A stretch of DNA of 64,000 nucleotides, from NCBI GenBank assembly GCA_017355425.1, contig CP070233.1, positions 5,513,272-5,577,271 on the forward strand, in the 5' to 3' direction. The position numbers and the translations under genes were made by a program. Below the pieces are notes generated by a model that was not told the origin of the DNA, did not search any database, and saw only the letters and a program-made list of their open reading frames with translations. Below, piece after piece: positions 38,535 through 47,351 of this stretch. Source of the DNA: Dolichospermum sp. DET69. GTDB taxonomy: Bacteria; Cyanobacteriota; Cyanobacteriia; Cyanobacteriales; Nostocaceae. Each line of letters opens with the position of its first letter. The first letter of the stretch is position 1.

Positions 38535-38852
38535 ATGGCAACTCTACAGCAGCAGAAGATTAGAATTCGTTTAAAAGCATTTGATAGACGTTTGTTAGAT
38601 ACATCTTGCGAGAAGATTGTAGAAACCGCTAACCGTACTAACGCTACAGCTATCGGACCAATTCCTTTACCAACAAAACGGAAGATATATTGCGTACTGC
38701 GATCGCCTCACGTAGATAAGGATTCCCGCGAACACTTTGAAACCCGCACCCATCGCCGGATTATTGACATTTACCAGCCTTCTTCTAAAACTATTGATGC
38801 ACTCATGAAGTTAGATTTGCCTTCTGGTGTAGATATTGAAGTCAAATTGTAA
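38535..38852 (+). CDS. rpsJ: 30S ribosomal protein S10
   Basis: The product has 105 residues. [40 protein letters not shown] and [20 protein letters not shown] are diagnostic of S10 (NusE), part of the 30S head and of antitermination complexes. It closes the str operon, as usual in cyanobacteria; a strong terminator lies 120 bases after it. Confidence 0.98.
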   Translation: MATLQQQKIRIRLKAFDRRLLDTSCEKIVETANRTNATAIGPIPLPTKRKIYCVLRSPHVDKDSREHFETRTHRRIIDIYQPSSKTIDALMKLDLPSGVDIEVKL

Positions 38853-38975
38853 ATTTGTCATTTGTCAGTGGTCAGTTGTCAGTGGAAAAAGAAAAATAAC
38901 TGACGACAAACAACTGGCAACAAAAAGCCGACATTTAGCATCAAACCGACATTTAGCATCAATATTAACTAATTA

Positions 38976-39008
38976 GCCCTGAGAAAATTTATCTCAGGGC
39001 TTTTTATT
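38976..39008 (+). terminator. Rho-independent terminator of the str operon
   Basis: GCCCTGAGA (38976-38984) pairs perfectly with TCTCAGGGC (38992-39000), followed by TTTTTATT. Confidence 0.9.
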
Positions 39009-39094
39009 AACTATAAAACCAAATGATAAAATACAAAATATGGGAAAAATAGGGAACAATATATTTTAAGAATAAAATTTATACTCAAATAGCC

Positions 39095-39745
39095 ATGACA
39101 TCTTTTTCTAAAATTGCCGTGCGTGAATTACCTCTGTTCCCATTACCCGAAGTGGTTCTATTTCCTAGCAGACCATTACCCCTGCATATCTTTGAATTTC
39201 GTTACCGAATCATGATGAACACGATTTTGGAGAGCGATCGCCGATTTGGGGTATTGATGATTGATCCCACAACAGGGACAATTGCTAATGTTGGTTGTTG
39301 TGCGGAAATTCTTCATTATCAACGGCTACCTGATGACAGGATTAAGTTGTTGGCTTTAGGACAGCAAAGATTTCGGGTTTTAGAATATGTCCGCGAAAAG
39401 CCTTATCGCGTCGGCTTGGTAGAATGGATTGAAGACGAACCACCAGTTAAAGATTTACGTCCTTTAGCTGCTGAGGTAGAGCAACTATTGCGGGATGTTG
39501 TTCGGCTCTCAGCCAAGTTAACAGAACAAGAGATTGAACTACCCAATGATTTACCAGATTTACCCACAGAACTATCTTATTGGATAGCTAGTAATCTCTA
39601 TGGTGTCGCTCCCGAACAGCAAGCATTATTAGAAATACAGGATACAGTTGCTCGTTTAGAACGAGAAGCGGAAATTCTCACTTCTACTCGTAATCATTTA
39701 GCAGCGCGTTCTGTGCTTAAAGATACGTTTAATGACATGGAATAA
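39095..39745 (+). CDS. Lon N-terminal (substrate-binding) domain protein
   Basis: The product has 216 residues: the Lon LAN domain alone without ATPase or protease parts. VRELPLFPLPEVVLFPSRPL, PLHIFEFRYRIMM and FGVLMIDP open it, GCCAEILHYQRLPDDRIKLL and GQQRFRVLEY follow, and a helical section ends it. Stand-alone LAN proteins of this size are common in cyanobacteria next to the str operon. They are thought to act in protein quality control, but the activity is not established. Confidence 0.85.
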   Translation: MTSFSKIAVRELPLFPLPEVVLFPSRPLPLHIFEFRYRIMMNTILESDRRFGVLMIDPTTGTIANVGCCAEILHYQRLPDDRIKLLALGQQRFRVLEYVREKPYRVGLVEWIEDEPPVKDLRPLAAEVEQLLRDVVRLSAKLTEQEIELPNDLPDLPTELSYWIASNLYGVAPEQQALLEIQDTVARLEREAEILTSTRNHLAARSVLKDTFNDME

Positions 39746-39757
39746 ACTTGCCAAACT

Positions 39758-40183
39758 TTAAACTTTCAGAGTTTGCACACAGCATCCAGTTTCCAGATTC
39801 CACAACTTGATTGTGTTGTCTTCACTCGCTGTTGCTAAGATTTGATCCATGGGATGAAAAGCCACACTCCACACACAGGAATTATGTCCTTCTAGGGTTT
39901 GCACACATTTTCCTGTGGGTAGATGCCATACTTTAACTATATAGTCATTGTTAGCACTGGCAAGAAATTGAGCGTCAGGACTAAAAGCTATCGCTTTTAA
40001 AATGCCAATTTGTTTATTAAAGTATTCATTGCTGCGGATATTTTGTTTCTGTACGGTTCGCTTCAAGACTTTGTGCAGGTTGGTTTTGGTGACTTTTTCT
40101 CCTAAAGCTTGGGAGAGCGATCTCCAGAGTTTTGAGCCAACGTCTTTAATGTAACCAAGATCGTAATCGGAGTCTATAGCCAT
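39758..40183 (-). pseudogene. WD40-repeat protein fragment
   Basis: The product would have 141 residues. The second half has two WD40 units: GILKAIAFSPDAQFLASAND-like (with IVKVWHLPTGKCVQTLEGH) and CVWSVAFHPMDQILATASED (with TIKLWNLETGCCVQTL). A functional propeller needs about seven, and the frame ends abruptly at TLKV where the family usually continues. It therefore looks like a remnant of a larger NACHT-WD40 or kinase-WD40 protein. The N-terminal part (KLWRSLSQALGEKVTKTNLH) is an unrecognised helical segment. It could still be expressed. Confidence 0.6.
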
Positions 40184-40210
40184 GTCTAAGTACGTCTGTC
40201 CAGTCCAAGA

Positions 40211-40543
40211 TTGACGGAATACAATCTCTTGAACTGTTACACAGTTAAAGCTGCATTACATAAAAACCTTGGTTGGGCTTATTTTCAGCAAACTTTTTAT
40301 GAACTAGCAAAACAGCATTTATTCATATCTTTAGAATTGGAAAATGATTATCCTCCAGCCTATTGTTTATTAGCACAAGTCCAAGCAGCATTAGGAGATA
40401 AAGAAAATTCTATAATATCCTGGAGAAAATTCCTGGAATCTTATGCCCAAGAGCAAGAATTAAAAAGTGTTCAATGGCATTTACCAGAACTAGAAATTTG
40501 GAAACTTGATGCTATGAGAAATATCATGGAAACAGCGATATAA
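40211..40543 (+). CDS. TPR-type fragment
   Basis: The 110-residue frame begins at a weak TTG. HKNLGWAYFQQTFYELAKQH and AYCLLAQVQAALGDKENSII form two TPR-like helical pairs, and the tail LESYAQEQELKSVQWHLPEL is like the end of long TPR proteins in cyanobacteria. With no good start and few repeats, it is probably the 3' remnant of a longer gene whose front has been lost near the WD40 fragment. Confidence 0.45.
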   Translation: MTEYNLLNCYTVKAALHKNLGWAYFQQTFYELAKQHLFISLELENDYPPAYCLLAQVQAALGDKENSIISWRKFLESYAQEQELKSVQWHLPELEIWKLDAMRNIMETAI

Positions 40544-40793
40544 ATAGGAAAATCGCTGTCATTTTTTTTAATGTAATATCAACTGGGTAGAATGATTGGA
40601 TCATCATCCTCATCGTCACCATTAATGCTATTTCCCATCATTGATAATGTAAATATCATGGCTCTATCATTATCTACTACCCTATATATGTTATTTGCCA
40701 TATTCGTTAATTAACTTTATTTGTATAGGTTCTGTTTTAGCCAATTTGAGTATAAATATTGTGATAGAAGATTGTAAGTGGATTGGTCTAAAA

Positions 40794-41285
40794 ATGCAAG
40801 AATATAAAACCTATCTGCGAGAAATTAGTAAGGATTCAGGAAAATATACTGCTGAGGATATTGTTGTGATTAATCAGAGAATTATTCAGCAATTAAAGCA
40901 AATATATTTAGAGTTTATTCAAAAAACTCAACCGCATCTCAACCTATTTTTAGGGATTCAAATTGCTATTTCTACATTGAATACAAGTAATTTTTCAAAA
41001 AGTGCCTATACATGGACACAATTATTTTTTACATTTAGCTTAGTTCCCCCTATAAGTACACTAATCCTATGGGGATTATTAGGATACAATAAAATATTAG
41101 ATCAAACTAGCGAAGTTTTATTTAATTTAAACTCTGATTTCAGTGAAATTGAAAGAAAGTATAATCCTTTAAATTTATTAAAGAAAATTTTCCTATCAAA
41201 TTTTTTCTTCTGGATAATTTGCATAATATATATTTGGAAAATTGTTTATTTTATATTTACGTCTTATTTTAAATTGTCTATTTGA
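40794..41285 (+). CDS. Hypothetical membrane protein
   Basis: The start is uncertain: the frame is open from TTG 40695, and ATG 40794 gives 163 residues. Hydrophilic helical residues 1-60 (KTYLREISKDSGKYTAEDIV) are followed by hydrophobic segments around FTFSLVPPISTLILWGLLGY and ending FFFWIICIIYIWKIVYFIFT, so it has at least two to three membrane helices. I do not recognise the family. It lies in a region of gene fragments. Confidence 0.45.
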   Translation: MQEYKTYLREISKDSGKYTAEDIVVINQRIIQQLKQIYLEFIQKTQPHLNLFLGIQIAISTLNTSNFSKSAYTWTQLFFTFSLVPPISTLILWGLLGYNKILDQTSEVLFNLNSDFSEIERKYNPLNLLKKIFLSNFFFWIICIIYIWKIVYFIFTSYFKLSI

Positions 41286-41289
41286 TATA

Positions 41290-41533
41290 TATAGTGGTTA
41301 TTGGTTGATTGAAATACAAGAACCCCACCCCCAACCCCCTCCCCGCAAGCGAGGAGGGGGCTATGATGTATCTTATTTAAGTGCATACTGCTATATAATT
41401 TTGTGATTCCAATAGAAAATTTTTTACTATAGCGGTATGCACTTGACTGAGATACAGTCGTTAAATCGCAAAACCTGTAGGGGCGCAGGGCCTGCGCCCT
41501 ATATTTTATTGCGTCCAACCGATAACCGCTATA
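41290..41533. mobile_element. Nested MITE-like elements (TATAGYGGTTAT family)
   Basis: The ends TATAGTGGTTATTGGTTG and CAACCGATAACCGCTATA (as GTCCAACCGATAACCGCTATA) are inverted repeats. Within it are the dispersed palindrome CCCTCCCCGCAAGCGAGGAG and a second inverted pair, AGTGCATACTGCTATA at about 41380 and TATAGCGGTATGCACT at about 41431. A related end occurs at about 32190. Frames across it are spurious. Confidence 0.65.
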
Positions 41534-41547
41534 ACCCCCTTTGATTT

Positions 41548-41772
41548 ATGTTTGAAATATCCAAAAGAAAAGTTACAAAAGCAGAAGCAGAGTTACTTGT
41601 TAGAGAAATAAAACTAACACCTAATATTATGGGTTATTCATTAACAGAATGGATGTCAGCCGAATATATTATAGTTGCGGAAGATGAAAATGGTAACATG
41701 GGAGGAGCTTGTTTAAATATGGAGGATTCATCATGCGTAAGTTGCTTTCTGCATTCAGCATCCCGCTTTTAG
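41548..41772 (+). pseudogene. Truncated GNAT-family acetyltransferase N-terminus
   Basis: MFEISKRKVTKAEAELLVRE, then LTEWMSAEYIIVAEDENGN and GGACLN, look like the first strands of a GNAT acetyltransferase. After CLN the frame runs into the ribosome site and signal peptide of the DUF1036 gene, so the acetyl-CoA-binding part is missing. I read it as a gene cut by an old rearrangement at about 41715. Confidence 0.5.
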
Positions 41773-42170
41773 CTGTGGGATTTTTCTTAGCTAAACCTCA
41801 AGAAGCAAAAGCTTGGTTTAAAGTCTGTAATGATACAGGGCAAGATGCTCATGTTGCCTTTGCATATCCAGAAGGAAGAACATGGTACAGCGAAGGATGG
41901 TATGTCGTATCTGCGAGAACTTGTCAAGAAGTATATCCCCATGAACTACGCAATAGAACTTATTATGTTCATGCACAAAACTATGATGGTCAAACATGGG
42001 GGGACGATATAAGGTTCTGCAATTATTGGGTGCAGTTTCGCAGAAATTTTAAAATGGCACAAACTAAAGAACGCCGTGCAAGCTGCTCTCCTCCTAATCA
42101 AGATTTAATGCCTTTTGCTGAAGTAAACACAGGCGGCGATCGCAACTTTACATACCGTTTAACAGATTAA
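41733..42170 (+). CDS. DUF1036 exported protein
   Basis: The start is ATG 41733, with GGAGGA nine bases before; the upstream in-frame ATG would lie ahead of this site. The 145-residue product has a signal peptide (MRKLLSAFSIPLLAVGFFLA, cleaved near AKA|W), then a small domain WFKVCNDTGQDAHVAFAYPE with GWYVVSARTCQEVYPHELRN and a C-terminal RASCSPPNQDLMPF. The cysteines and the opening FKVCN are typical of DUF1036 proteins, which are exported and of unknown function. It ends with a HIP1-rich spacer. Confidence 0.7.
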   Translation: MRKLLSAFSIPLLAVGFFLAKPQEAKAWFKVCNDTGQDAHVAFAYPEGRTWYSEGWYVVSARTCQEVYPHELRNRTYYVHAQNYDGQTWGDDIRFCNYWVQFRRNFKMAQTKERRASCSPPNQDLMPFAEVNTGGDRNFTYRLTD

Positions 42171-42439
42171 TCTGTAGATTGAGCCGATACCTAAAACTCA
42201 ACCTAACGCTGGAGTAGCGATCTCTATGAATAGCAATAGCGATCGCATTTATATAACATTTCCTCGTCTACTGAGTGTTATGAGGTACATATCTAGCGGG
42301 CAAGATGCCCGCACTACAAGAGTTTCATGATTCAACTTTGTACCTCATAAGAGCGGAAACCGCTGTAATTAATACATCTGGTCAATTAATCTACATTGAT
42401 CGACTAAAAATGAAACTAAAGAATATAGGAGATAAACCA

Positions 42440-42649
42440 ATGAAACCAGAATATGATTTCTCAAAAATGCAAAAAAGACCTAATCCTTTTGCTAAACAGT
42501 TAAAAGAACAAGTCACTATTCCTTTAGGAATTGATGTGATTGAATATTTTGAAACGATGGCTAAAGAAGAAGGTATATCTTATCAAGAATTAATTAATCT
42601 TTATTTACAAGATTGTGTAGTTTCGAGGAGAAAATTATCTTTAAAATAA
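42440..42649 (+). CDS. BrnA/CopG-like small DNA-binding protein, possible antitoxin
   Basis: The start is ATG 42440 after TAGGAGA; the longer frame to 42305 lies in a repeat. The 69-residue product MKPEYDFSKMQKRPNPFAKQ then QVTIPLGIDVIEYFETMAKE and GISYQELINLYLQDCV has the ribbon-helix-helix layout of BrnA/CopG-like antitoxins. No toxin gene (BrnT) is visible directly upstream, so it looks like an orphan. Confidence 0.65.
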   Translation: MKPEYDFSKMQKRPNPFAKQLKEQVTIPLGIDVIEYFETMAKEEGISYQELINLYLQDCVVSRRKLSLK

Positions 42650-42845
42650 GTTAAACTTTAACAGTAAATTAGGTTACAAGCAACTTATTACTCTAATAAA
42701 CTCTTTTAGAAAATCTATAGTTTTAAAAGGGAGTACAATGAGTACCACAAGTTTATTCGCGTTTATCTGCGTTTAATTATTTATAACTCAACAAACTGCA
42801 ATCAGATCATAGGATAGATATAACACTCTCATCTATCCTAAATTT

Positions 42846-44921
42846 ATGTCTAACTCTAAAAAAGCTCTGACCTATCCCACCGTTAGCAAAAGCGATCAAG
42901 TAGATAATTATCACGGAACTGCGGTTGCAGACCCTTACCGCGCCTTAGAAGATCCGGATACGGAAGAAACAAAAGCTTGGATAAAAGCCCAAAATCAAGT
43001 TACTTTCAGCTACTTAAACGAAATTCCTATTAGAGAAAAAATTAAACAGCGTCTCACAAAGCTTTGGGATTATGAAAAATATGGAACTCCCTTTAAAGAA
43101 GGGGAAAGTTACTTTTATTTCAAAAACGATGGACTGCAAAATCAAAGTGTTCTCTACACTCTCCCAAGCTTGGAAGCCGAACCAAGAGTTTTACTTGATC
43201 CTAATCAACTTTCAGCAGATGGCACAATTGCCCTGTCAGGAATTTCCATCAGTGAAAATGGTCAACTTTTAGCTTATGGTTTATCTAGCTCTGGTTCAGA
43301 TTGGCAAGAATGGAAAGTTAGAGATATTGCCACAGGTGAAGATAGACAAGATCATCTACAATGGATTAAATTTTCCAGTGCTTCTTGGACTCATGATCAT
43401 CAAGGTTTTTTCTACAGTCGTTATGATGAACCCAACGAAAAAACCAAATTAGAAGATGTTAATTATTACCAAAAGCTCTATTATCATCAACTTGGTACAC
43501 CCCAATCAGCAGACATCTTAATCTATCATCGTCCTGATGAAAAAGAATGGGGTTTTGGTGGAAGTGTCACCGAAGATGGTAGATATTTAATAATTTCCAT
43601 CTGGCTAGGGACTGACTCCAAAAACTTAGTTTTTTACAAAGATATAACAAATCCAAATTCTCAAGTAATTGAACTAATTAACCAATTTGAAGCAGATTAT
43701 AGCTTTATTGATAATGATGATCATCTTTTCTATTTTCGGACAGATTTAAATTCTCCAAAAGGCAGAGTTATTGCCATTGATACTAAAAATCCAACTTCAG
43801 AAAATTGGCAAGAAATTATTCCCCAAACTTTAGAAAAATTAGAAAGTGTTAGTATTCTGAATAATCAATTTGTAGCTGATTATTTACAAGATGCCCATAG
43901 CCAAATTAAGATATTTGATCTCAAAGGTAATTTTATTAGAGAAGTAGAATTACCCGGCATTGGTTCAGCAGGTGGATTTGCTGGTAAACGGCATGATACA
44001 GAAACATTTTATAATTTTACTAGCTTTACTACACCCGTAAGTATTTATCGCTACAACATGAAAACGGGTGAAAGTGAAATTTTCCGGCAGCCAAAAGTAG
44101 ATTTTAATGCTGATGAATATGAGACAAAACAAGTTTTTTATGAAAGTAAAGATGGTACGAAAGTGCCAATGTTTATTACTCACAAAAAAGGCATTAAACT
44201 AGATGGGAATAATCCCACTTATCTCTATGGATATGGTGGTTTTAATATCTCATTAACACCAAGTTTTTCGGTTAGTCTTTTAATATGGCTAGAAATGGGG
44301 GGAGTATATGCTGTTCCTAATTTGCGTGGTGGGGGTGAATATGGAGAAGAATGGCATCAAGTAGGAATGAAACTGCAAAAACAAAACGTTTTTGACGATT
44401 TTATTAGTGCGGCTGAATGGTTAATTACTAATAATTACACTAAACCAGCAAAACTAGCTATTGGTGGGGGTAGTAATGGTGGTTTGCTAGTGGGTGCTTG
44501 TATGATACAACGGACTGATTTGTTTGGTGCAGCCTTACCAGCAGTCGGTGTTATGGATATGTTGCGTTTCCATAAATTTACCATTGGCTGGGCTTGGGTG
44601 GCTGAATATGGTTCTTCCGAAAATGCGGCAGAATTTGCAACTTTATATGCTTATTCACCTTTGCATAATTTAAAACCGGGAACAGCTTATCCGGCTACGT
44701 TAATTACTACCGCAGATCATGATGATCGAGTAGTCCCTGCACACAGTTTTAAATTTGCTGCGGCTTTACAAGCAGCGCATAGTGGTAATGCACCTGTATT
44801 AATTAGAATTGAGACAAAAGCGGGACATGGTGCAGGTAAACCAACAGCAAAAATTATTGAAGAAGCAGCAGATAAGTGGGGTTTTTTAGTCAGGGTTTTG
44901 GAAGTTGAAGAGGGTGTTTGA
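42846..44921 (+). CDS. Prolyl oligopeptidase (S9A)
   Basis: The product has 691 residues. An N-terminal cap and seven-bladed propeller (about 1-410; VADPYRALEDPDTEETKAWI) are followed by an alpha/beta hydrolase domain. The catalytic Ser is about residue 543 in IGGGSNGGLLVGA, Asp near 626 in DHDDRVVPAHS, His near 661 in KAGHGAGKP. It cleaves short proline-containing peptides, without a signal peptide, so in the cytoplasm. The last four codons and the stop (EEGV, TGA) lie inside the terminal repeat of a MITE-like element, so the natural C-terminus has been altered. Confidence 0.95.
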   Translation: MSNSKKALTYPTVSKSDQVDNYHGTAVADPYRALEDPDTEETKAWIKAQNQVTFSYLNEIPIREKIKQRLTKLWDYEKYGTPFKEGESYFYFKNDGLQNQSVLYTLPSLEAEPRVLLDPNQLSADGTIALSGISISENGQLLAYGLSSSGSDWQEWKVRDIATGEDRQDHLQWIKFSSASWTHDHQGFFYSRYDEPNEKTKLEDVNYYQKLYYHQLGTPQSADILIYHRPDEKEWGFGGSVTEDGRYLIISIWLGTDSKNLVFYKDITNPNSQVIELINQFEADYSFIDNDDHLFYFRTDLNSPKGRVIAIDTKNPTSENWQEIIPQTLEKLESVSILNNQFVADYLQDAHSQIKIFDLKGNFIREVELPGIGSAGGFAGKRHDTETFYNFTSFTTPVSIYRYNMKTGESEIFRQPKVDFNADEYETKQVFYESKDGTKVPMFITHKKGIKLDGNNPTYLYGYGGFNISLTPSFSVSLLIWLEMGGVYAVPNLRGGGEYGEEWHQVGMKLQKQNVFDDFISAAEWLITNNYTKPAKLAIGGGSNGGLLVGACMIQRTDLFGAALPAVGVMDMLRFHKFTIGWAWVAEYGSSENAAEFATLYAYSPLHNLKPGTAYPATLITTADHDDRVVPAHSFKFAAALQAAHSGNAPVLIRIETKAGHGAGKPTAKIIEEAADKWGFLVRVLEVEEGV

Positions 44922-45315
44922 AAAGGCGAATATAATTCGCGTCTACACAGACAAAACCCACTTTCGTGGGTTAAAGGGCGAATATAATTCGCGTCTACAC
45001 AGACAAAACCCACCTTCGTGGGTTAAAGGGCGAATATAATTCGCGTCTACACAGACAAAACCCACCTTCGTGGGTTAAAGGGCGAATATAATTCGCGTCT
45101 ACACAGACAAAACCCACCTTCGTGGGTTAAAGGGCGAATATAATTCGCGTCTACACAGACAAAACCCACCTATTCCTTCGGAACGCTACGCGAACGTGGG
45201 TTAAAAAGCTGACTTTTTGGTTAGTCCACGCAGGTGGACTTCGTTTGTGTAGTAGCGAATTATATTCGCCGATAGCGAAGCGTGGCGTTAGCCATAAACT
45301 TTTCAAACATCCTCT
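44909..45315. mobile_element. MITE-like element, AGAGG-family copy 3, with 52-bp minisatellite
   Basis: AGAGGGTGTTTGAAAAG (44909-44925) and CTTTTCAAACATCCTCT (45299-45315) are inverted at 16 of 17 positions. Inside, a 52-bp unit (GCGAATATAATTCGCGTCTA ... CCACCTTCGTGGGTT) starts at 44926, 44978, 45030, 45082 and 45134, followed by a degenerate inverted part. Each unit contains two small palindromes (CGAATATAATTCG and CCCACCTTCGTGGG). The left end overlaps the 3' end of the prolyl oligopeptidase gene. Confidence 0.85.
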
Positions 45316-45484
45316 CAGGTGGCATTTTCTTTTGTTCACCTCTATATTAAGAATAGTAAATAATAATTGCCTTTTCTGCCTATATTCGGTAAAGGCAGAT
45401 TTGTTACCATGACCTGGTAACAGATGACACAGAAAAATATAGGAAATCAAGCAAAAATTTATGGATAAGTAAGGAAAATTAACA

Positions 45485-46021
45485 GTGAAAGCATCCCTCA
45501 AACTGCTTCAAACGGCTGATGAACGGCAGATTGCCGCGTTTTTTCAGGAATCCGTAGGTGAATGGCGTTCTGAACGGCGTTACTACACCCTACCCCAGGG
45601 AGAAACTAAGGAAATGGAAAGTATTATCACTATCCGATTTTTAGAACAGGGGTGTGAAGAGTTAGAAAAATTAGCCCAAATCCATGATTTAGTTGATTTG
45701 CAAAGTTTAACCTGTGGTGCTGAAGTATCTTGGCAAAGCACTGATATAATTAAAGCTAGACAAGAATCTCAAGGTTTAACGCTGTTTGGGGCTTTAGGCA
45801 ATATATTATATAGAGATCGGGGTTTTGCCACTTCTAAACCAGTTACAGCAGATTATTATTTATCAAATCCTCAAACTCTGTGTTTGCGAACTGAATATAA
45901 TAATTCGGTGTTTGAGGAAGAAATCAAACTTATTGGTCGTAAATATCGGACTCGACAAAGCATTATTTCCCGTGCCGGCGAACAATTAATGATTGGCCAA
46001 TACTTGGAAAAGCGAATATAA
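45485..46021 (+). CDS. CpcS/CpcU-family phycobilin lyase
   Basis: The product has 178 residues, GTG start. SVGEWRSERRYYTLPQGETK and MESIITIRFLEQ at the front, CGAEVSWQSTDI and GNILYRDRGFATSKPVTADY in the middle, and LCLRTEYNNSVFEEEIKLIG with a late RTRQSIISRAGEQLMIGQYL are the CpeS/CpcS (T-type lipocalin-like) lyase pattern. These enzymes attach phycocyanobilin to Cys-82-type sites of phycobiliproteins. Whether it is the CpcS or the CpcU subtype cannot be told without alignment. No phycobilisome gene is adjacent. Confidence 0.85.
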   Translation: MKASLKLLQTADERQIAAFFQESVGEWRSERRYYTLPQGETKEMESIITIRFLEQGCEELEKLAQIHDLVDLQSLTCGAEVSWQSTDIIKARQESQGLTLFGALGNILYRDRGFATSKPVTADYYLSNPQTLCLRTEYNNSVFEEEIKLIGRKYRTRQSIISRAGEQLMIGQYLEKRI

Positions 46022-46289
46022 GCTGAGATTTTGCGGTTGAAGTCGGGAGATAGGGTTAATTAAGGGCTGTAATTTGCAAAAGCAACTGCTCATAAGCAAC
46101 AAATATGACTTTTTACAACATTTTTTCAACTTCTTGCCACAATTTTGATTTTTTGTGTAATCATTAGGGAGTGGGAATTAATTCGGCGGTAATGTTTGTG
46201 GTTAGTATTGACAGGCTTTCCCTTTTGGTATTTACAGACTTTTCTCCGAAATCTAAATCTCTACACTCTTATGATTTTGGAAATACTCT
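46022..46289. promoter_or_regulatory. Long leader region of the RRM protein gene
   Basis: The spacer has TTTTTGTGTAATCATTAGGGAG and a T-rich track. A long 5' untranslated region is typical of cold-inducible cyanobacterial rbp genes, so a thermoregulated leader is plausible. No specific box is assigned. Confidence 0.35.
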
Positions 46290-46622
46290 ATGTCAATTTA
46301 CGTTGGTAACCTCTCTTATGAAGTTACACAAGATGCCCTGAGTGCTGTTTTCGCAGAATACGGTTCTGTAAAACGCGTTCAACTTCCTACTGACCGTGAG
46401 ACAGGTCGCTTGCGCGGCTTCGGTTTCGTAGAAATGGGTTCAGATGCTGAAGAAGAAAAAGCCATTGAAGCCCTTGATGGTGCTGAATGGATGGGTCGTG
46501 ATTTGAAAGTGAATAAAGCTAAACCTAAGGAAGACAGAGGTTCTTTCGGTGGCGGCGGCGGTGGTAACCGTGGCGGCGGCGGTGGTAACCGTGGCGGCGG
46601 CGGCGGTGGCGGTCGTTACTAA
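46290..46622 (+). CDS. RNA-binding protein with RRM and glycine-rich tail (Rbp)
   Basis: The product has 110 residues. One RRM carries RNP2 (IYVGNLSY) and RNP1 (RLRGFGFVEM), ending about residue 80, followed by a tail of Gly runs with Asn-Arg (GGGGGNRGGGGG) and a final GGRY. This is the type of cyanobacterial Rbp induced by cold; type with the Gly tail is usually found in Anabaena-like species. It binds single-stranded RNA as a possible chaperone. A clear terminator follows. Confidence 0.95.
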   Translation: MSIYVGNLSYEVTQDALSAVFAEYGSVKRVQLPTDRETGRLRGFGFVEMGSDAEEEKAIEALDGAEWMGRDLKVNKAKPKEDRGSFGGGGGGNRGGGGGNRGGGGGGGRY

Positions 46623-46660
46623 GCTTAATTTGGCTAAGTTTTTTAGCTATTAAGTGCTGA

Positions 46661-46698
46661 AAAAATTACCTATTCCGTTCGCGGGGTGGGTAATTTTT
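46661..46698 (+). terminator. Rho-independent terminator after rbp
   Basis: AAAAATTACC (46661-46670) pairs with GGTAATTTTT (46689-46698) with a GTTCGCGGGG-containing loop; the second arm supplies the T tract. Confidence 0.8.
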
Positions 46699-46712
46699 TT
46701 GATCGTAATTTT

Positions 46713-46864
46713 CTAAAATTGCAATTCAAATCCTGGTAATACTTCTTCTCCAGAAAGTAATATGGGAAGTTGGACAATTTCTACAGGTTTTCCTAGTCGG
46801 TAGATTTCCACTTGTTGATTTTGGGGATTAATTAACCAACCCAAACGCAAACCATTATCTATCA
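46713..46864 (-). pseudogene. Uma2-family C-terminal remnant
   Basis: The frame reads MIDNGLRLGWLINPQNQQVE then IYRLGKPVEIVQLPILLSGE and EVLPGFELQF, which is the C-terminal third of a Uma2 (DUF820) protein. The N-terminal part with the nuclease residues is missing. A separate Uma2-type tail lies next to it, so this is a decayed pair. Confidence 0.65.
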
Positions 46865-46865
46865 T

Positions 46866-47087
46866 TTAGCCTTCTTCGTCATCACCAAAATTAGGTTCAA
46901 CACCAAGAGCGCGTAATTGTGCTGCTAATCTTTCTGCACGTCTTCTTTCTTGCTCCCCTTGTTTTCTTTCCCGTTCTTCCGGTGTGAGAACCCAGTTACC
47001 GGGCGCATCATACCAGCGTAACCACTGCCGTTCAATGCCTTCATAGACACCTGTCCACAGTCCCAAACCTAATTCAATATCATTCAT
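46866..47087 (-). pseudogene. Uma2-type C-terminal extension remnant
   Basis: The 73-residue frame reads NDIELGLGLWTGVYEGIERQ, then WLRWYDAPGNWVLTPEERER, then a charged coiled coil ending AERLAAQLRALGVEPNF. This segment is the usual C-terminal extension of longer Uma2 proteins, here without the catalytic domain. It may be expressed as a small coiled-coil protein, but is more simply a remnant. Confidence 0.55.
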
Positions 47088-47351
47088 TTAGCCATATTCT
47101 GGGATTGGAGGCAGAGCCTCCTGGTAGGCAACAAGGAATATGTCTGTTTTAATTCCATTCTAAAACAAGTAAAATAACTAAAATAAAACATGGTTAAATT
47201 TGTAAAATGGATGCTCTTGGTCAAATCCTAGTGCTTGTATATACATAAAATAGTAATGAGATTAAATTTGTTTCTACTCGCTTGCAACTATCCTTCCCTC
47301 TAAGAGTCGCTGCAATTTGAATGATTTTGAATTTACAAAGGTAGGTAAATT

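Noticed and set aside
40560-40690. Minus-strand frame reading YRVVDNDRAMIFTLSMMGNS with an acidic tail
   Set aside because: It looks slightly like the end of a RelE-type toxin but is too short to support; no N-terminal part was found.
44926-45185. Regular 52-bp repeats resembling a CRISPR array
   Set aside because: The whole 52-bp unit repeats, with no unique spacers, and it lies inside a MITE-like element; no cas genes are near.
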